Origin: Strongyloides papillosus
Taxonomy: Eukaryota; Nematoda; Chromadorea; Rhabditida; Strongyloididae
Reading direction: 5' to 3'
Length of the DNA: 64,000 nt
Assembly: GCA_005656395.1 (NCBI GenBank)
Contig: SRSI01000077.1
Location: 1,054,001-1,118,000, forward strand
The notes below the pieces were generated by a model, which saw only the letters and a list, made by a program, of their open reading frames with translations, did not search any database and was not told the DNA's origin. Below are positions 1 through 10,612 of the stretch, one piece after another (position 1 is the stretch's first letter; every line of letters starts with the position of its first letter). The position numbers and the translations under genes were made by a program.

Positions 1-1
1 C

Positions 2-3000
2 AAGGATCTAGAAGTTATTGGTAAAATTGCTACAGAGCCTGAAAAATTCGAAGAGCAATTAGAAGCTCAAAAATTCTTGAAAGAAGAAATTGATTCTAAA
101 CGACCCGATTTTGAATTTTTGGTAAAAATTTTTAATCCATTTGCTGATTTGGTATCAGAAGATGATGGAATTGAATTAGAAAATACATTAAATTCTCTCA
201 GTGAAAGGTATGATGATGTTGGAATACGTTGTATGAATTGTGGTAAATCTCTTGAGGAAATGAAGGAAAACATTAATAGTTTTCTTGCTGATACTAATGA
301 CTTGTCATCATGGCTTGACCAAATTGAAAGGGAACTTAAAAAGTTTGACGAAATTCCTATTTCTACTGATGAGTTGATTGCACAAAGTGAAAAACTAGGT
401 GAATTAGTTGGAACAATAACAGAGAGAGAAAATTTGGTATCTAGAGTTGTTGAAGATAGCAGAGAACTTTGTATGCATACCAGTGGTCCAGAGGCTATGC
501 AGTTACAATATAGAATCGATGCTTTACATCAAAGGTATTCGAAAATTGCTTCAATAACTGATAAAAAAATTGATACAATGAGTACAGCTATTCCATTATC
601 TGAAGATTATTGTGTAATGTATGATGATCTAGCTAGATGTTTAGAAAAAATTGAAAAAGAGTTAGAGCATGCGGAATATGACACCATCTCTAAACAACAA
701 GAATTACTTCAAGATTTATCTAAAGAATTATTTGATAACAGAAATCAATTAGAAGTTCTTAATACTAAAGCTATTCAACTACAAGGATTAAGTAGTGAAG
801 GAAAAGCTGAAGAATTGAAAGAACAAACAAAAGAGCTTCAGGAACGTTTTATGGAACTTCATGATGTTATTAATAGAAAATGTGAAAGATTAAACATTGC
901 TTCAAGTAGACATCGCGAAATATTTGATGAATTGGATAATTTGTTAGATTGGTTTACTGATGCACATCAGCATATTTTAGATTCTAAACCACCAACAGTA
1001 GATATTGATAATTTAAAGGCTCAATTAAAGGACCAAAAAGTTTTTAATGATGATATTATTTCTCAGAAGATATTTTTACGTGAAATACTTGGAGAAGCAG
1101 CTAAATATGTTAAAGGAGTCAGTGACCCTACTTCTATTAGTGACAATGATGATTTAAATGATAAAATCAATAAAATTAAATTTTTAGTTGATGAAACTTC
1201 AAAGCTCTCTGAAAAAAGACTTGAAGATTTAGAGGAAGCATATGAATTATGTATCGTAATGGAAGAAAATTTTAATGATTTAAATGATTGGCTTGATAAT
1301 ATGGAAGAAGAATTATCGATAACAGATGTAAATATTCTATCACTTAAACCTGAACAATTACTTAAACTAAAACAACAAAATTCAAATATTTTTGCTGCTA
1401 TACAAACACAAAAACCCATGTTTGAAAAATTTGATAAGAACGTTAATTCTTTTATAAAATTGACAAGTCCTGAAGATGCAGCAAATTTACAATTATTTGC
1501 TGATGAAGTTTTTACAAGATATGAGGATATAGCAAATACTGTCTTGAAAAGAGAACAAGAACTTAATAACAATCTTGAAGATTCTACCTTATTAGAAGAT
1601 CGACTTAACTTTATGATAAACAATTTTGAGAATATTGCTGAAAGAATAAAAAATTTTGATGGTATCAAAGCTAAACCAGAAGGTATTAAAAAACAACTAT
1701 TAGAGAATGAAATGATTATTAAACAGATAAAATCAAAAGAAATACCTTTACTAAATTTACAGGAAGATGCTACTGAACTATTGAAAAAAACACCACCTAA
1801 TGATTTAGTTAGTAATGAAATTGCAAAAAATGTTGATTATCTTAATTCATTGTGGAATGATATTATTATTGCTAGCAACAAACGTGATAATCTCCTACAA
1901 ACTGCATTGAAAACATCGGAAGATTTTTGGAATTCATATTCTACATGTCATGAAGCTATCAATAACCTAAAGAATAATATTAATCAAATTCCTTTAGATA
2001 TGTCTTCTGATCCCAATGAAATTGAAAATAATCGTATAAAACTTTCAACTTTACTTAATGATTATACGCTATTTACACCATCAATGGAAAATATGAAGTT
2101 CTTTGGTCAAAATTTATCATCATACATAGATTCAGACGAGAAAGAGCTTGTAGAACATGCAATTTCTAGTATTGAAATGGATAGTGTTGATATTGGTAAT
2201 TTGCTTAATCAGCTTACCAATGATTTCGGTCAGGCAATAGATAAATCAACTAATTATCATACATTATTTAAAAAAGTTATGGAATTTATAATCAATATGG
2301 AAGATATTGTTTACAATTTACCTCCAATAACTGCTACTTCAATAGAAGATATACAAAATGAATTAACTAACATATCTAATTTACGTGGTCAAATTGACTC
2401 AAATATATTATTAAAAGAACAACTAAATTCTTCAGCTCAAGATCTATTATTAACAGCACAACCTAATCAGATTGTTGCTATTAGATCACCATTAAATGAA
2501 TTAAACAACAGATGGAATAAAATTTTTACGACCATTAGTGATAGATTCCACAAATTAGAAAAATCTCTCCTTGAGACGGGACAATTTTCTCAAGCATATG
2601 ATCAGATAATGTTGTGGATTGTAAAGACAACTGGTAATGTTGATCAGATAGTTGTGCCAACTGGAGATTTAAGAATGATAGAGATTAATTTAAGTAAAAT
2701 TAATCTAATCAAAAATGATGTCATGGCACATGAACAATCTGTTTTAGATTTGAAAAGGGCAGGAAAGTCTCTTATTAGTTTAGATCCATCTTCTGAAAAT
2801 GTTATCAAAGTAAAATTGGAAGAGTTAAATAAACGATGGACTGATTTGAATGATACAATTGATGCCTTAATTAGTTCTCTTGAAAGTGCCAAAAATGATG
2901 CAAGTACACTAGATCAAGAGCTTGATGGATGGTTAATGTGGCTTGATGATATTGAGAGTGATCTTGGATTAAATAAACCTATAGGAGGTTTACCCGAAAC

Positions 3001-5980
3001 AGCCAGGACACAACTTGATGATTTCCTGGTTCTTAATGCTCAAGTAGAACAGAAGAAAGATGAATTAAATAAACTTCTTGATAGTAAAACAAATGAGGGC
3101 TCTGGTGAAACATGGAGTCAACAACAACATAATAGAATTAGAAAGAAATGGGATAATCTTAAAGAAAAAATGAAAGAAAAACATGATAAGTTAAATAAAG
3201 CCCTTGAAGATGCTGAAAAATTCCAAAAGGATGTTGATGAAATATCTGACTTCATTAATTATGGAGAAAATTATGTATCTATGTTACCCCAAATATCAGC
3301 CATTCCAGAAACCATTCAAGATCAACTTCAAAATCACAATGAATTTAATTCTAAAGTAGAAAATAACAAAAAGAAACTTGGTGAATTATCGACGAAAGGT
3401 TCTAAGTTGCAATTTAATTGTGAAAAGAAGGATGCCATACCAATTAAGAACAAATTGACTACAATGAGACATCAATTTGATAAATTAAATAATAAATCAA
3501 ATGAAAGAATGAAAAATCTTAAAAATGCTTTAGCATATTCAACTGATTATGTTGAGGGCCACAAAGACGTCACTAAATGGATCAAAGATAATAGCACAAG
3601 AATGAAAGAAGATCCAATTATCTCAACGACTGGAGATCGTATTAGAGATCAATTAGAAGATGAAAATAATTTTAAAAATATTGTCGCTGAAAAGAATCCA
3701 TTAGTTAATAACTTGTTAAAGAAAGGTAAATCTCTTGAAGAATCAGCACCTAAAAGTGAAAAAGGAGTTATATCTAAAATGAATAACTCTTTAACACGTG
3801 ACTGGGACACTCTTAATGATGCCCTAAATCATCGTTTTCAACTTCTTCATGATGCTTTGCTTCAAAATGGAAAATTCGAAGAAGCTCTTAACGACGTGTC
3901 TGGTTGGCTTCATGTACAATTGCCTCAATTAGAGAAAGATCTCGAAATGGAAAGGTTATATGGTGATGTTGATAATGTAAACTATCTTATTAAGGAACAC
4001 AATAAATTGAAAGAAGATATTAATGAACACTCAACTGCTTTTATCAAAGTACAGAAGCGTTATCAAGAAATTAAAAACAAAGAACCGGATGCTTTGGCCG
4101 ATGATATCAAAAATGAAATTGATAATATGGTTCATGATTGGGGAAAACTTAATACTTTAGTTGACGAGAAAGATAATATTTTAAAGGATGCCTTAACAAA
4201 AGCTCAAGACTTAGATGGTAAAGTTAATGACTTACTCACTTGGATAGGAAAAACTGATAATAATATAAAGAAAAATAGTACACTGAAACCCTCACAACAT
4301 GAGGAAGACTTTTTGAGGGAACAAATTGATAATCTTGAGTATACTCTTGAAGAAATTGATTCTAAAGAACCTGACTTTGAAGATTTAGTAAATGTTGGAG
4401 AAGAAATTTTACAAAAAGTTCATCCATCTGCTGAAATTCCTGTAAAAGATACTATTAATATGATTACTCGAAGGTGGGATGCCCTAAAAAATATAATAAA
4501 AGACAAAAGGGATATTATGAAAGAAAGTTTGAAATCGTTTAGAGATAACGAAAAGTTATTAGATGAATTGACCGGTTTTGTTGAAGGAAAACAACATGAA
4601 TTAGATTTGGTTATGGACATTAGTAATGTAAATTCATTGGAAGAATTGGCAAATAGGTTTTCCAATCATGAAAATTTCAAAGAACAATTAACGGTTAAAC
4701 AAGAACCAATTGAGAACGCTATAAAAGGGTATAAAAAAGCTCTAATTGCAGCAAATATCATTCATCAAAATGAACCAATAAATCAATTAAAAGATAGTAA
4801 AACTGATAAGAAAGTTAAATTAGGTCTTCTACCAACAACTCATTCACAAAAATATTTTAAAGGGGATAAGTTGAATAATAGTTGGAAAAATTTATGGATG
4901 AATTCTATGACATATGAACAAGCATTACAAGAGCGTAAAGATTATCTAGAAGAATTAAAACGACTCGAAAACTTTGACTTTGACGAATGGAAAGAAAGAT
5001 ATAACGAATGGAATGATCACGCTAAAGGTCGTGTAACTGACTTATTTAGAAGAATAGACAAAAATGGAACAGGTAAAGTTCCAAGAGATATTTTTATAGA
5101 AGCTATTCTTGCTTCTAAATTTAATACAACACCTCTCGAAATGGAAAAAGTTGCTGATATATTTGATAAAGGAGATGGTTTTATTGATGCTAGAGAATTT
5201 ATTAGAGTCCTAAGAATCGACCCTAAAAAAAGTAAACCTAAAACTGATGAAGAAAGAATTGATGAAGAAATTACAAGGCAAGCTAAAAGATGCACTTGTG
5301 CTCAAAGATTCCCAATTAAACATCTTGGTGCTAGCAAAGGTACTGTTTCTTATGGTTTTGGTCATAATACCAGTATGAAAAGAATGGTAAGAATTCTTCA
5401 GTCAACGGTAATGGTTAGAGTTGGTGGTGGTTGGGAAGAGATTGATTCTTTCTTAGTCAAACATGATCCTTGTAGAACTAAAGGTAGAACAAATGTTGAA
5501 TTATTTTATTCCGGTGTTCAGCCTGGTACTAATAGTGATCAAATTAGAGAATTTGTTTCTAAATCTCCAAAAACATCTACTGTGACACCAGCTAGGAAAA
5601 ACTCGGGAATTGAAAATTTTAAATCACCTAAACAAGTTCTTGGTTACCCAACTCAAGGTCCTGTAACTAAAATAAGAGAAAAAACTGAAAAAAGTATTCC
5701 AATGTTCGCTACACCCAAAAGACCATCAATATCATTAGAAAGAAAAGCACATGTGAACCTTCTCCAACATTGCACTTCTGATAGTCGAATTCCACGTCCT
5801 ACAGCTTCATTAAACTCAAGTAGTAGATCTACATCACGATCCGATTTGAATTTTCTAACAGATAGTAGGCCACCAAGTCGTTGTTCTGATATTTCGGATT
5901 TCAGTGATAGGCCTCCATCAAGGATACCATCACTAAGAAAGAAGAAAAAATCTACATCGTCACATGGATCGAATGTATAG
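2..5980 (+). CDS. vab-10: Spectraplakin (VAB-10/MACF1/dystonin type), 3' part, 5' end outside window
   Basis: This is the C-terminal 1,992 residues of a giant cytoskeletal linker joining actin or intermediate filaments to microtubules. The frame is open from base 2, so the start lies to the left. About 1,650 residues are charged helical spectrin repeats with recurring W...L..W positions and no intron. Two EF-hands follow (loops at 5057-5092 and 5165-5197). Next is a GAS2/GAR microtubule-binding domain (about 5285-5520, starting RCTCAQRF, with VRVGGGWEEI). The tail is Ser/Arg-rich with two SRIP motifs (5783-5794 and 5918-5929) that fit EB1-binding SxIP sites, then KKKK. The order repeats-EF-EF-GAR-SxIP tail is that of spectraplakins; family assignment is firm. 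The symbol follows the C. elegans orthologue. Both EF loops look damaged (see findings). A 9-residue phrase, EEIDSK.PDF, recurs near 89 and 4350, showing internal repeat similarity. Confidence 0.93.
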   Translation, partial: KDLEVIGKIATEPEKFEEQLEAQKFLKEEIDSKRPDFEFLVKIFNPFADLVSEDDGIELENTLNSLSERYDDVGIRCMNCGKSLEEMKENINSFLADTNDLSSWLDQIERELKKFDEIPISTDELIAQSEKLGELVGTITERENLVSRVVEDSRELCMHTSGPEAMQLQYRIDALHQRYSKIASITDKKIDTMSTAIPLSEDYCVMYDDLARCLEKIEKELEHAEYDTISKQQELLQDLSKELFDNRNQLEVLNTKAIQLQGLSSEGKAEELKEQTKELQERFMELHDVINRKCERLNIASSRHREIFDELDNLLDWFTDAHQHILDSKPPTVDIDNLKAQLKDQKVFNDDIISQKIFLREILGEAAKYVKGVSDPTSISDNDDLNDKINKIKFLVDETSKLSEKRLEDLEEAYELCIVMEENFNDLNDWLDNMEEELSITDVNILSLKPEQLLKLKQQNSNIFAAIQTQKPMFEKFDKNVNSFIKLTSPEDAANLQLFADEVFTRYEDIANTVLKREQELNNNLEDSTLLEDRLNFMINNFENIAERIKNFDGIKAKPEGIKKQLLENEMIIKQIKSKEIPLLNLQEDATELLKKTPPNDLVSNEIAKNVDYLNSLWNDIIIASNKRDNLLQTALKTSEDFWNSYSTCHEAINNLKNNINQIPLDMSSDPNEIENNRIKLSTLLNDYTLFTPSMENMKFFGQNLSSYIDSDEKELVEHAISSIEMDSVDIGNLLNQLTNDFGQAIDKSTNYHTLFKKVMEFIINMEDIVYNLPPITATSIEDIQNELTNISNLRGQIDSNILLKEQLNSSAQDLLLTAQPNQIVAIRSPLNELNNRWNKIFTTISDRFHKLEKSLLETGQFSQAYDQIMLWIVKTTGNVDQIVVPTGDLRMIEINLSKINLIKNDVMAHEQSVLDLKRAGKSLISLDPSSENVIKVKLEELNKRWTDLNDTIDALISSLESAKNDASTLDQELDGWLMWLDDIESDLGLNKPIGGLPETARTQLDDFLVLNAQVEQKKDELNKLLDSKTNEGSGETWSQQQHNRIRKKWDNLKEKMKEKHDKLNKALEDAEKFQKDVDEISDFINYGENYVSMLPQISAIPETIQDQLQNHNEFNSKVENNKKKLGELSTKGSKLQFNCEKKDAIPIKNKLTTMRHQFDKLNNKSNERMKNLKNALAYSTDYVEGHKDVTKWIKDNSTRMKEDPIISTTGDRIRDQLEDENNFKNIVAEKNPLVNNLLKKGKSLEESAPKSEKGVISKMNNSLTRDWDTLNDALNHRFQLLHDALLQNGKFEEALNDVSGWLHVQLPQLEKDLEMERLYGDVDNVNYLIKEHNKLKEDINEHSTAFIKVQKRYQEIKNKEPDALADDIKNEIDNMVHDWGKLNTLVDEKDNILKDALTKAQDLDGKVNDLLTWIGKTDNNIKKNSTLKPSQHEEDFLREQIDNLEYTLEEIDSKEPDFEDLVNVGEEILQKVHPSAEIPVKDTINMITRRWDALKNIIKDKRDIMKESLKSFRDNEKLLDELTGFVEGKQHELDLVMDISNVNSLEELANRFSNHENFKEQLTVKQEPIENAIKGYKKALIAANIIHQNEPINQLKDSKTDKKVKLGLLPTTHSQKYFKGDKLNNSWKNLWMNSMTYEQALQERKDYLEELKRLENFDFDEWKERYNEWNDHAKGRVTDLFRRIDKNGTGKVPRDIFIEAILASKFNTTPLEMEKVADIFDKGDGFIDAREFIRVLRIDPKKSKPKTDEERIDEEITRQAKRCTCAQRFPIKHLGASKGTVSYGFGHNTSMKRMVRILQSTVMVRVGGGWEEIDSFLVKHDPCRTKGRTNVELFYSGVQPGTNSDQIREFVSKSPKTSTVTPARKNSGIENFKSPKQVLGYPTQGPVTKIREKTEKSIPMFATPKRPSISLERKAHVNLLQHCTSDSRIPRPTASLNSSSRSTSRSDLNFLTDSRPPSRCSDISDFSDRPPSRIPSLRKKKKSTSSHGSNV

Positions 5981-6077
5981 ATAATGATTAAATCTGCTTC
6001 AACTTATTTTTTTAAAATATGCTAATTAATCGATTTAATTTTATGAAAAAGAAAATATTTAATAATTACTATTTATA

Positions 6078-6083
6078 AATAAA
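6078..6083 (+). promoter_or_regulatory. Candidate poly(A) signal of the spectraplakin gene
   Basis: An AATAAA hexamer lies about 100 bp after the spectraplakin stop and before the convergent neighbour's stop. It is followed by an A-rich run. The AT-rich background makes chance matches common, so support is moderate. Confidence 0.4.
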
Positions 6084-6186
6084 ATAAAAAAAATTAAAAG
6101 TTACTTGTAATTTAGACTCAAACAAAGTCTTCGTATGAACATACAAAAGAAAGAAATCGTAGTAATACAAAAAAATAAGATCAAAT

Positions 6187-7203
6187 TCATTTGCCTTGAA
6201 ATTCTCTAAGAGTATCAATTTTGTTTTTTTGAGAGACCGGGACATCCTGGTCCTTAATCAATGACATGAGGTTTGTTTCAGTGTCATATCCAATAAAGTA
6301 ATGAACAGATTCAGAAGTATAATCACTAATAAGTTCTAAAGTCTCCCAATTATGTTTCCCTCTGGATTTCGTTTCATCTTTATTAATTAAATTCATCCAT
6401 TTATTTTCCCAATTTTTATATCCATCAGTAACAACAGATGGATCAAGACTATTGGAATCACGATTTTTATCAACAGATTTCCCGTATTTACTAGTAAGAC
6501 CAACACTCTCTTGAGAAAGAATGTTATTATGAGATATATTAAGTGCTTTTACACTCTCTCTTTTTTTCTTGTCAGAATCTACTGTAATAGATGTTCTTTT
6601 TTTAGCTTTTTCCATCAATTCCATATCATTATTATTGCTACCGTGTTTATTAACACGACTACCACTTGTTGCTTCATTACAATTATATCTTTTACTATTG
6701 GACAGTCTGGTACTAGAACGGGTGCGAACCGAAGACCCCTTTACCATATCCATAGGCGTGTTATTTGATTTGGAAGAGCTTTTGCGTAATTCATTACTAC
6801 TACTGGCAAAGTCGACTTTGCGGTTATCATATTGTTTGAGTATATCAATAATTTTAGAAGCTTCATCACTACTAATAAAGTCAGAACTCGATTTGCTATT
6901 ATTTCTATAAACAAAAAATATCAAAAATACAATCATTATCAAATTACCTATAACGATCTATTACGGATCTTGCTTCAAATTTTGCTATTTCATCACTAGA
7001 GTCCTAAAGATAAATCAATTAATGTGATGAAAAATATATAAAAAATAAAAACTTACAATGATAGACTTACAAGTTTGAACCGATATTGGTCCATGTTCAT
7101 TATTCCACTGAATAATGTAGTATGTTACAATTTCTTCATCATCGTCTTGATTTAGCTCAAGTTTTCCCAAAATTTTATAAAGTACTCTGCCGACTGAATT
7201 CAT
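6187..7203 (-). CDS. Diverged chromodomain-like protein, 306 aa, three exons
   Basis: Exons 7203-7057, 7003-6948 and 6904-6187 join in frame across introns of 53 and 43 bp (donors GTAAGT and GTAATT, acceptors TTTAG and TATAG). Residues 5-62 resemble a chromodomain: a VLYKILGK strand, then TYYIIQW in the position of the Y-x-V-K-W core, then a closing helix DEIAKFEAR. Residues 70-250 are Ser/Lys-rich and look disordered. The last 54 residues (LELISDY, SVHYFIGYD, then a LREF helix) have the strand-strand-helix pattern of a chromoshadow domain, but weakly. The aromatic cage is not obvious. If real, the role would be reading methylated histone or chromatin scaffolding in the nucleus. The stop is 206 bp from the convergent spectraplakin stop. 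The gene model is good; the function is tentative. Confidence 0.62.
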
Positions 7204-7808
7204 TGTCAGACCTATAAAATAGAAACTCTTAATTATATCAGATATTCTAACTAATAAATGGGGTATATTTAAAAAAAAGGCAACATGAAAAAAACCAAAA
7301 GCAATCGCTTAAAGATATATAAAAAAAATGACAATGGGGGCGTCTCGATGATCAGAGCTAATAATAACTTCTTTGTATGTGCGGGTTGAGAGATTTTACG
7401 TGGCAAGTCTTTTTTCGTGAGAACTTTAGATATAACAGAATTAGTTCATCACAACATAATTAACACTCTGTGAATACAAATTTTTATTAAACTACTTTAA
7501 AATAAAAATGTGAGAAATGAGTATTGTTTTTCTCTTCACCTGTTCCCTCTTTAAATTACTTTATCAGATACTTTCTTTCTAACGTTAATAAAAGGTTATT
7601 TCCCCAATAAGACTACAGAAAAAACAAAGATTATATGCGAATAAACATCTCTCCACACTCGAAGTTTCGTTGGTCTCAAACAGGAATGTGAGAATGTAAA
7701 TTTACTTTGTAGATATTACTTTCCAGACTTTTCGTCTGTGATTTTGCTTGTTCTATTAATAGTTTATTTACCCATATTTGTTAGACTGTATTGTAGTGGA
7801 AATCAAAA
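7204..7808. other. Divergent intergenic region, no gene seen
   Basis: These 605 bp separate the minus-strand chromodomain-like gene from the plus-strand NCBP2AS2-like gene and should carry both promoters. The stretch is less uniformly A/T than the large gaps. I see no clear TATA box, RNA gene or repeat. Confidence 0.5.
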
Positions 7809-8024
7809 ATGGTATTTAACTTTATTAGAGCTTTTTTAAACCGAGAAGAAGTTATTAGAAAGTTGTCTAATTCATATCCAATAAGAATGGCTGCAAGAGT
7901 AATTGTTAGAACTGGTTTTAAAGCCATTGATGTAGTACAAAATTCTGTCACTGGAAAAGAAATAATACGAAGGAAAAAGATATTTCTTGAAACATTCAAG
8001 GAAGAATTTAAAAAAAGACGTTAA
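7809..8024 (+). CDS. NCBP2AS2-like mitochondrial microprotein, 71 aa
   Basis: A single-exon 71-residue protein. The N-terminal half carries FIRAFLNREEVIRKLSNSYP followed by IRMAARVI, matching the vertebrate NCBP2AS2/KRASIM pattern of hydrophobic start, ...RLS.S.PIR.AA. The end is LETFKEEFKKRR, matching its R.FR..F..ELR tail. Vertebrate members are about 99 residues, so this copy is shorter. The protein is basic with an amphipathic N-terminus, consistent with the mitochondrial location reported for the family. Its molecular role is not established. The ATG lies in the context aaaATGG and no upstream in-frame extension is needed. The vertebrate gene is named for lying antisense to NCBP2; no such partner is visible here. 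Confidence 0.7.
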   Translation: MVFNFIRAFLNREEVIRKLSNSYPIRMAARVIVRTGFKAIDVVQNSVTGKEIIRRKKIFLETFKEEFKKRR

Positions 8025-9164
8025 AAGTAATTAGATGTTTATATAAAAAAAAGTATTTTTCTTATATTTTAATAAAGTTTTTACACATCCCTGTTCTGTA
8101 TTGCATTTATAATCATTTAATCAAATTTATTTAACTGTATACAATTTTTGTTATATTTTAGTATGTAATTACAAAGAATTTGTAAAATAGCTATAAACAT
8201 TTTAGAGGACCTATCTCTTTTAACCGTTTGTTTATGAAAAATCCACTGTTATTATCTTATCAATAACTATCATGAGAAAGGTGTACTTTTAGAGATAAGA
8301 ATGACCTATATACAGTATCTTATCATATAACAAGCTTCATCATACTTTAAAAGAAATATTATTTCTATTCATCATTATTCAGTTGTATATCATAAAAAAG
8401 ATTGTTCTAACTTTTTATTTTATAATTCTTTTTCTACTTGCTAAGACATACATTTAATCTAGACTTTCTTGTGTTATTTCAAAGACTTTGTAGCAAGCAA
8501 AATTACTTATTTTTTAGAAAAAGTATTATGCCTGACTACAGAGTCTTTGATTTGACACAACAAATAATTTCTTATTTTAATTTCAACTTTAATAATAATT
8601 GACTTATTAATATTAATAAATTAGAAAGTTTTAATTTTTCATTCTACCTTGCTTAATAACTTATATGATAAACTAGTATTATGCAAAGTAGAGTGCAATA
8701 ATTAACGTTTCTATCAAAAACATTTATTAAAAAAAATAAACTACTAAAATATTACTTCTATTTGGTGTATGTAGATGAACAATAATTATTAATACAAATT
8801 TAAAGATCAGTATTACTATGAAATAAAATTACTTCAAAAATTTCTTTATCAAATATATTTTACTTCCAGAATATACTTGCTATAGAATTAAAGTGTTAAA
8901 TGATTGTCAATCGCTATCATATTTAAACTTTTCCAATTTAATTATTCATAACAATAAATCTTTTAAAACATTGTTACTTTTTAATCATAAGACATTATTC
9001 TTTAAAATAATCTGCTGTAAAGTTGCTATTACCCTGTGTTTCACTGTTGTTGACTCGGCCTTTCTAAAATTATTTAATATAACATCTCGTATTCATTTCA
9101 TTAATTAGTTGTTTCTTTAAAACTTATTAGACGGCTTAAACTAAAATATTTTTACATTTTGATA
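8025..9164. other. Intergenic gap, no gene seen
   Basis: About 1.1 kb of AT-rich sequence between the NCBP2AS2-like gene and beta-ureidopropionase. A 71-codon open frame at 8893-9108 starts at a non-ATG codon and has no coding character. No structured RNA or repeat was recognised. Confidence 0.5.
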
Positions 9165-10349
9165 ATGACTAGCCCTTCAAAGACAAGTATTGAATATCTC
9201 CAAGAACAAAATCCAGGTTTAGAGGATATTCTAGAAAGAAATTTAACTGGTGATGATTTGGAAGAAGCATGGAGATTAATTTATGGGAAAAAAACTGATA
9301 AACTCACTTTCAATGATGATGTAATTAAAGCTTGTAGTGAGAATAATATTGAAATCAAAGGATACCAAATTGAAGGAGAAAAAGAGCAGCTTCGTCTACC
9401 AAGAATAGTAAAAGTTGCTGCAATTCAAAATGCTATTGTAGAGCCAACAACATCCCCAATTGCTGTACAACGAGAAGCACTACATAATAGGGTAGGCATG
9501 ATGATTACACTCGCAGCACAAGCTGGCGCTAATATCATTGGCCTTCAAGAAGCATGGACTATGCCTTTTGCTTTCTGTACACGTGAAAGACTTCCTTGGA
9601 CTGAGTTTGCTGAACCTGCAGAAGATGGTCCAACAACAAAATTTTTAAGCAACATTGCTAGAAAATATGGCGTTGTTATTATTAGTCCTATTCTTGAAAG
9701 AGATGAATCTAAAGATGATGTTATATGGAATACAGCCGTAGTAATTTCTCATACAGGTAATGTTATTGGAAAAAGTAGAAAAAATCATATACCAAGAGTT
9801 GGAGATTTTAATGAAAGTACTTATTACATGGAATCTGAATTAGGGCATCCAGTCTTTGAAACAAAATTTGGAATGATAGGAATTAACATTTGTTATGGCA
9901 GACATCATCCACAAAATTGGTTATCATTTGCCTTGAATGGTGCTGAAATAATCTTTAATCCTTCAGCAACTATAAGTGGATTGAGTGAGGCACTATGGCC
10001 AATAGAAGCTCGAAATGCTGCAATTGCTAATCATTGTTTTACAGTTGCTATAAACAGAGTTGGGACGGAAATCTTTGAAAATCCTTTCACTTCAGGTGAT
10101 GGTAAGCCAGCTCATAGGGAGTTTGGTCATTTTTATGGTACATCTTATGTTGCTGCTCCAAATGGTGTTAGAACACCAGCATTATCGAGAAATAAAGAAG
10201 GAATTTTAATATGTGAAATTGATCTTAACCTTTGTAGACAAGCCAAGGATAATTGGGGCTTTAAAATGACTCAGAGACTTCCATTATATGCAAAAGAGTT
10301 TACTGATGCAACTAAGCCGGATTTTAAAAGAAACATAATACGAGAATGA
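9165..10349 (+). CDS. upb-1: Beta-ureidopropionase (N-carbamoyl-beta-alanine amidohydrolase)
   Basis: A 394-residue intronless enzyme of the carbon-nitrogen hydrolase (nitrilase) superfamily. It performs the last step of reductive pyrimidine breakdown, splitting N-carbamoyl-beta-alanine to beta-alanine, CO2 and ammonia in the cytosol. The Glu-Lys-Cys catalytic set is present: E129 in LQEAW, K206 in [11 protein letters not shown] and C243 in NICYGRHHP. The signatures [24 protein letters not shown] and FTSGDG are near-identical to animal UPB1. Length matches the family (about 384-400). The longer open frame begins at a TTG at 9159; the first ATG is at 9165 and is taken as the start. Identification is very firm. 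Confidence 0.97.
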   Translation: MTSPSKTSIEYLQEQNPGLEDILERNLTGDDLEEAWRLIYGKKTDKLTFNDDVIKACSENNIEIKGYQIEGEKEQLRLPRIVKVAAIQNAIVEPTTSPIAVQREALHNRVGMMITLAAQAGANIIGLQEAWTMPFAFCTRERLPWTEFAEPAEDGPTTKFLSNIARKYGVVIISPILERDESKDDVIWNTAVVISHTGNVIGKSRKNHIPRVGDFNESTYYMESELGHPVFETKFGMIGINICYGRHHPQNWLSFALNGAEIIFNPSATISGLSEALWPIEARNAAIANHCFTVAINRVGTEIFENPFTSGDGKPAHREFGHFYGTSYVAAPNGVRTPALSRNKEGILICEIDLNLCRQAKDNWGFKMTQRLPLYAKEFTDATKPDFKRNIIRE

Positions 10350-10428
10350 AAAAAAAGACAATTAAAATATATCATAAATTTTATATAGTACATTAATCAT
10401 TAAATTACCATAATTATGTTTCATGAAT

Positions 10429-10434
10429 AGATAA
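10429..10434 (+). promoter_or_regulatory. GATA-factor site (AGATAA) upstream of SXP/RAL-2-like gene
   Basis: An AGATAA lies 179 bp upstream of the ATG at 10613. WGATAR sites drive intestinal genes in nematodes through ELT-2-type factors. A second site lies close to the TATA box. Chance occurrence in AT-rich DNA is possible. Confidence 0.35.
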
Positions 10435-10564
10435 CTAATATCTCCTTTTACAAATAATAAAAAGTTAGTTTAAAAAATATGATAATGATTAATAATTTAG
10501 TTTAATTGTAACTTCACGCATAATTACTCTTAGCGTTAGAGCGCATCCAATAAAAATAAATAAC

Positions 10565-10572
10565 TATATAAA
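10565..10572 (+). promoter_or_regulatory. TATA box of SXP/RAL-2-like gene
   Basis: TATATAAA sits 41 bp upstream of the ATG at 10613, a spacing that fits a short untranslated leader. It is one of the few well-placed TATA boxes in the window and fits a strongly expressed secreted-protein gene. Confidence 0.5.
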
Positions 10573-10575
10573 CCG

Positions 10576-10581
10576 TTATCT
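10576..10581 (-). promoter_or_regulatory. Proximal GATA-factor site (TTATCT) near the TATA box
   Basis: TTATCT is AGATAA on the minus strand. It lies 4 bp after the TATA box and 32 bp before the ATG at 10613. Together with 10429-10434 it suggests, but does not prove, intestinal expression. Confidence 0.35.
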
Positions 10582-10612
10582 ATTGTTGTCTTTTGTCATT
10601 CAACTAATAAAA

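Noticed and set aside
8893..9108. 71-codon plus-strand open frame upstream of beta-ureidopropionase
   Set aside because: Starts at a non-ATG codon, has no recognisable motif, and has Asn/Phe/Leu composition expected from A/T-rich DNA.
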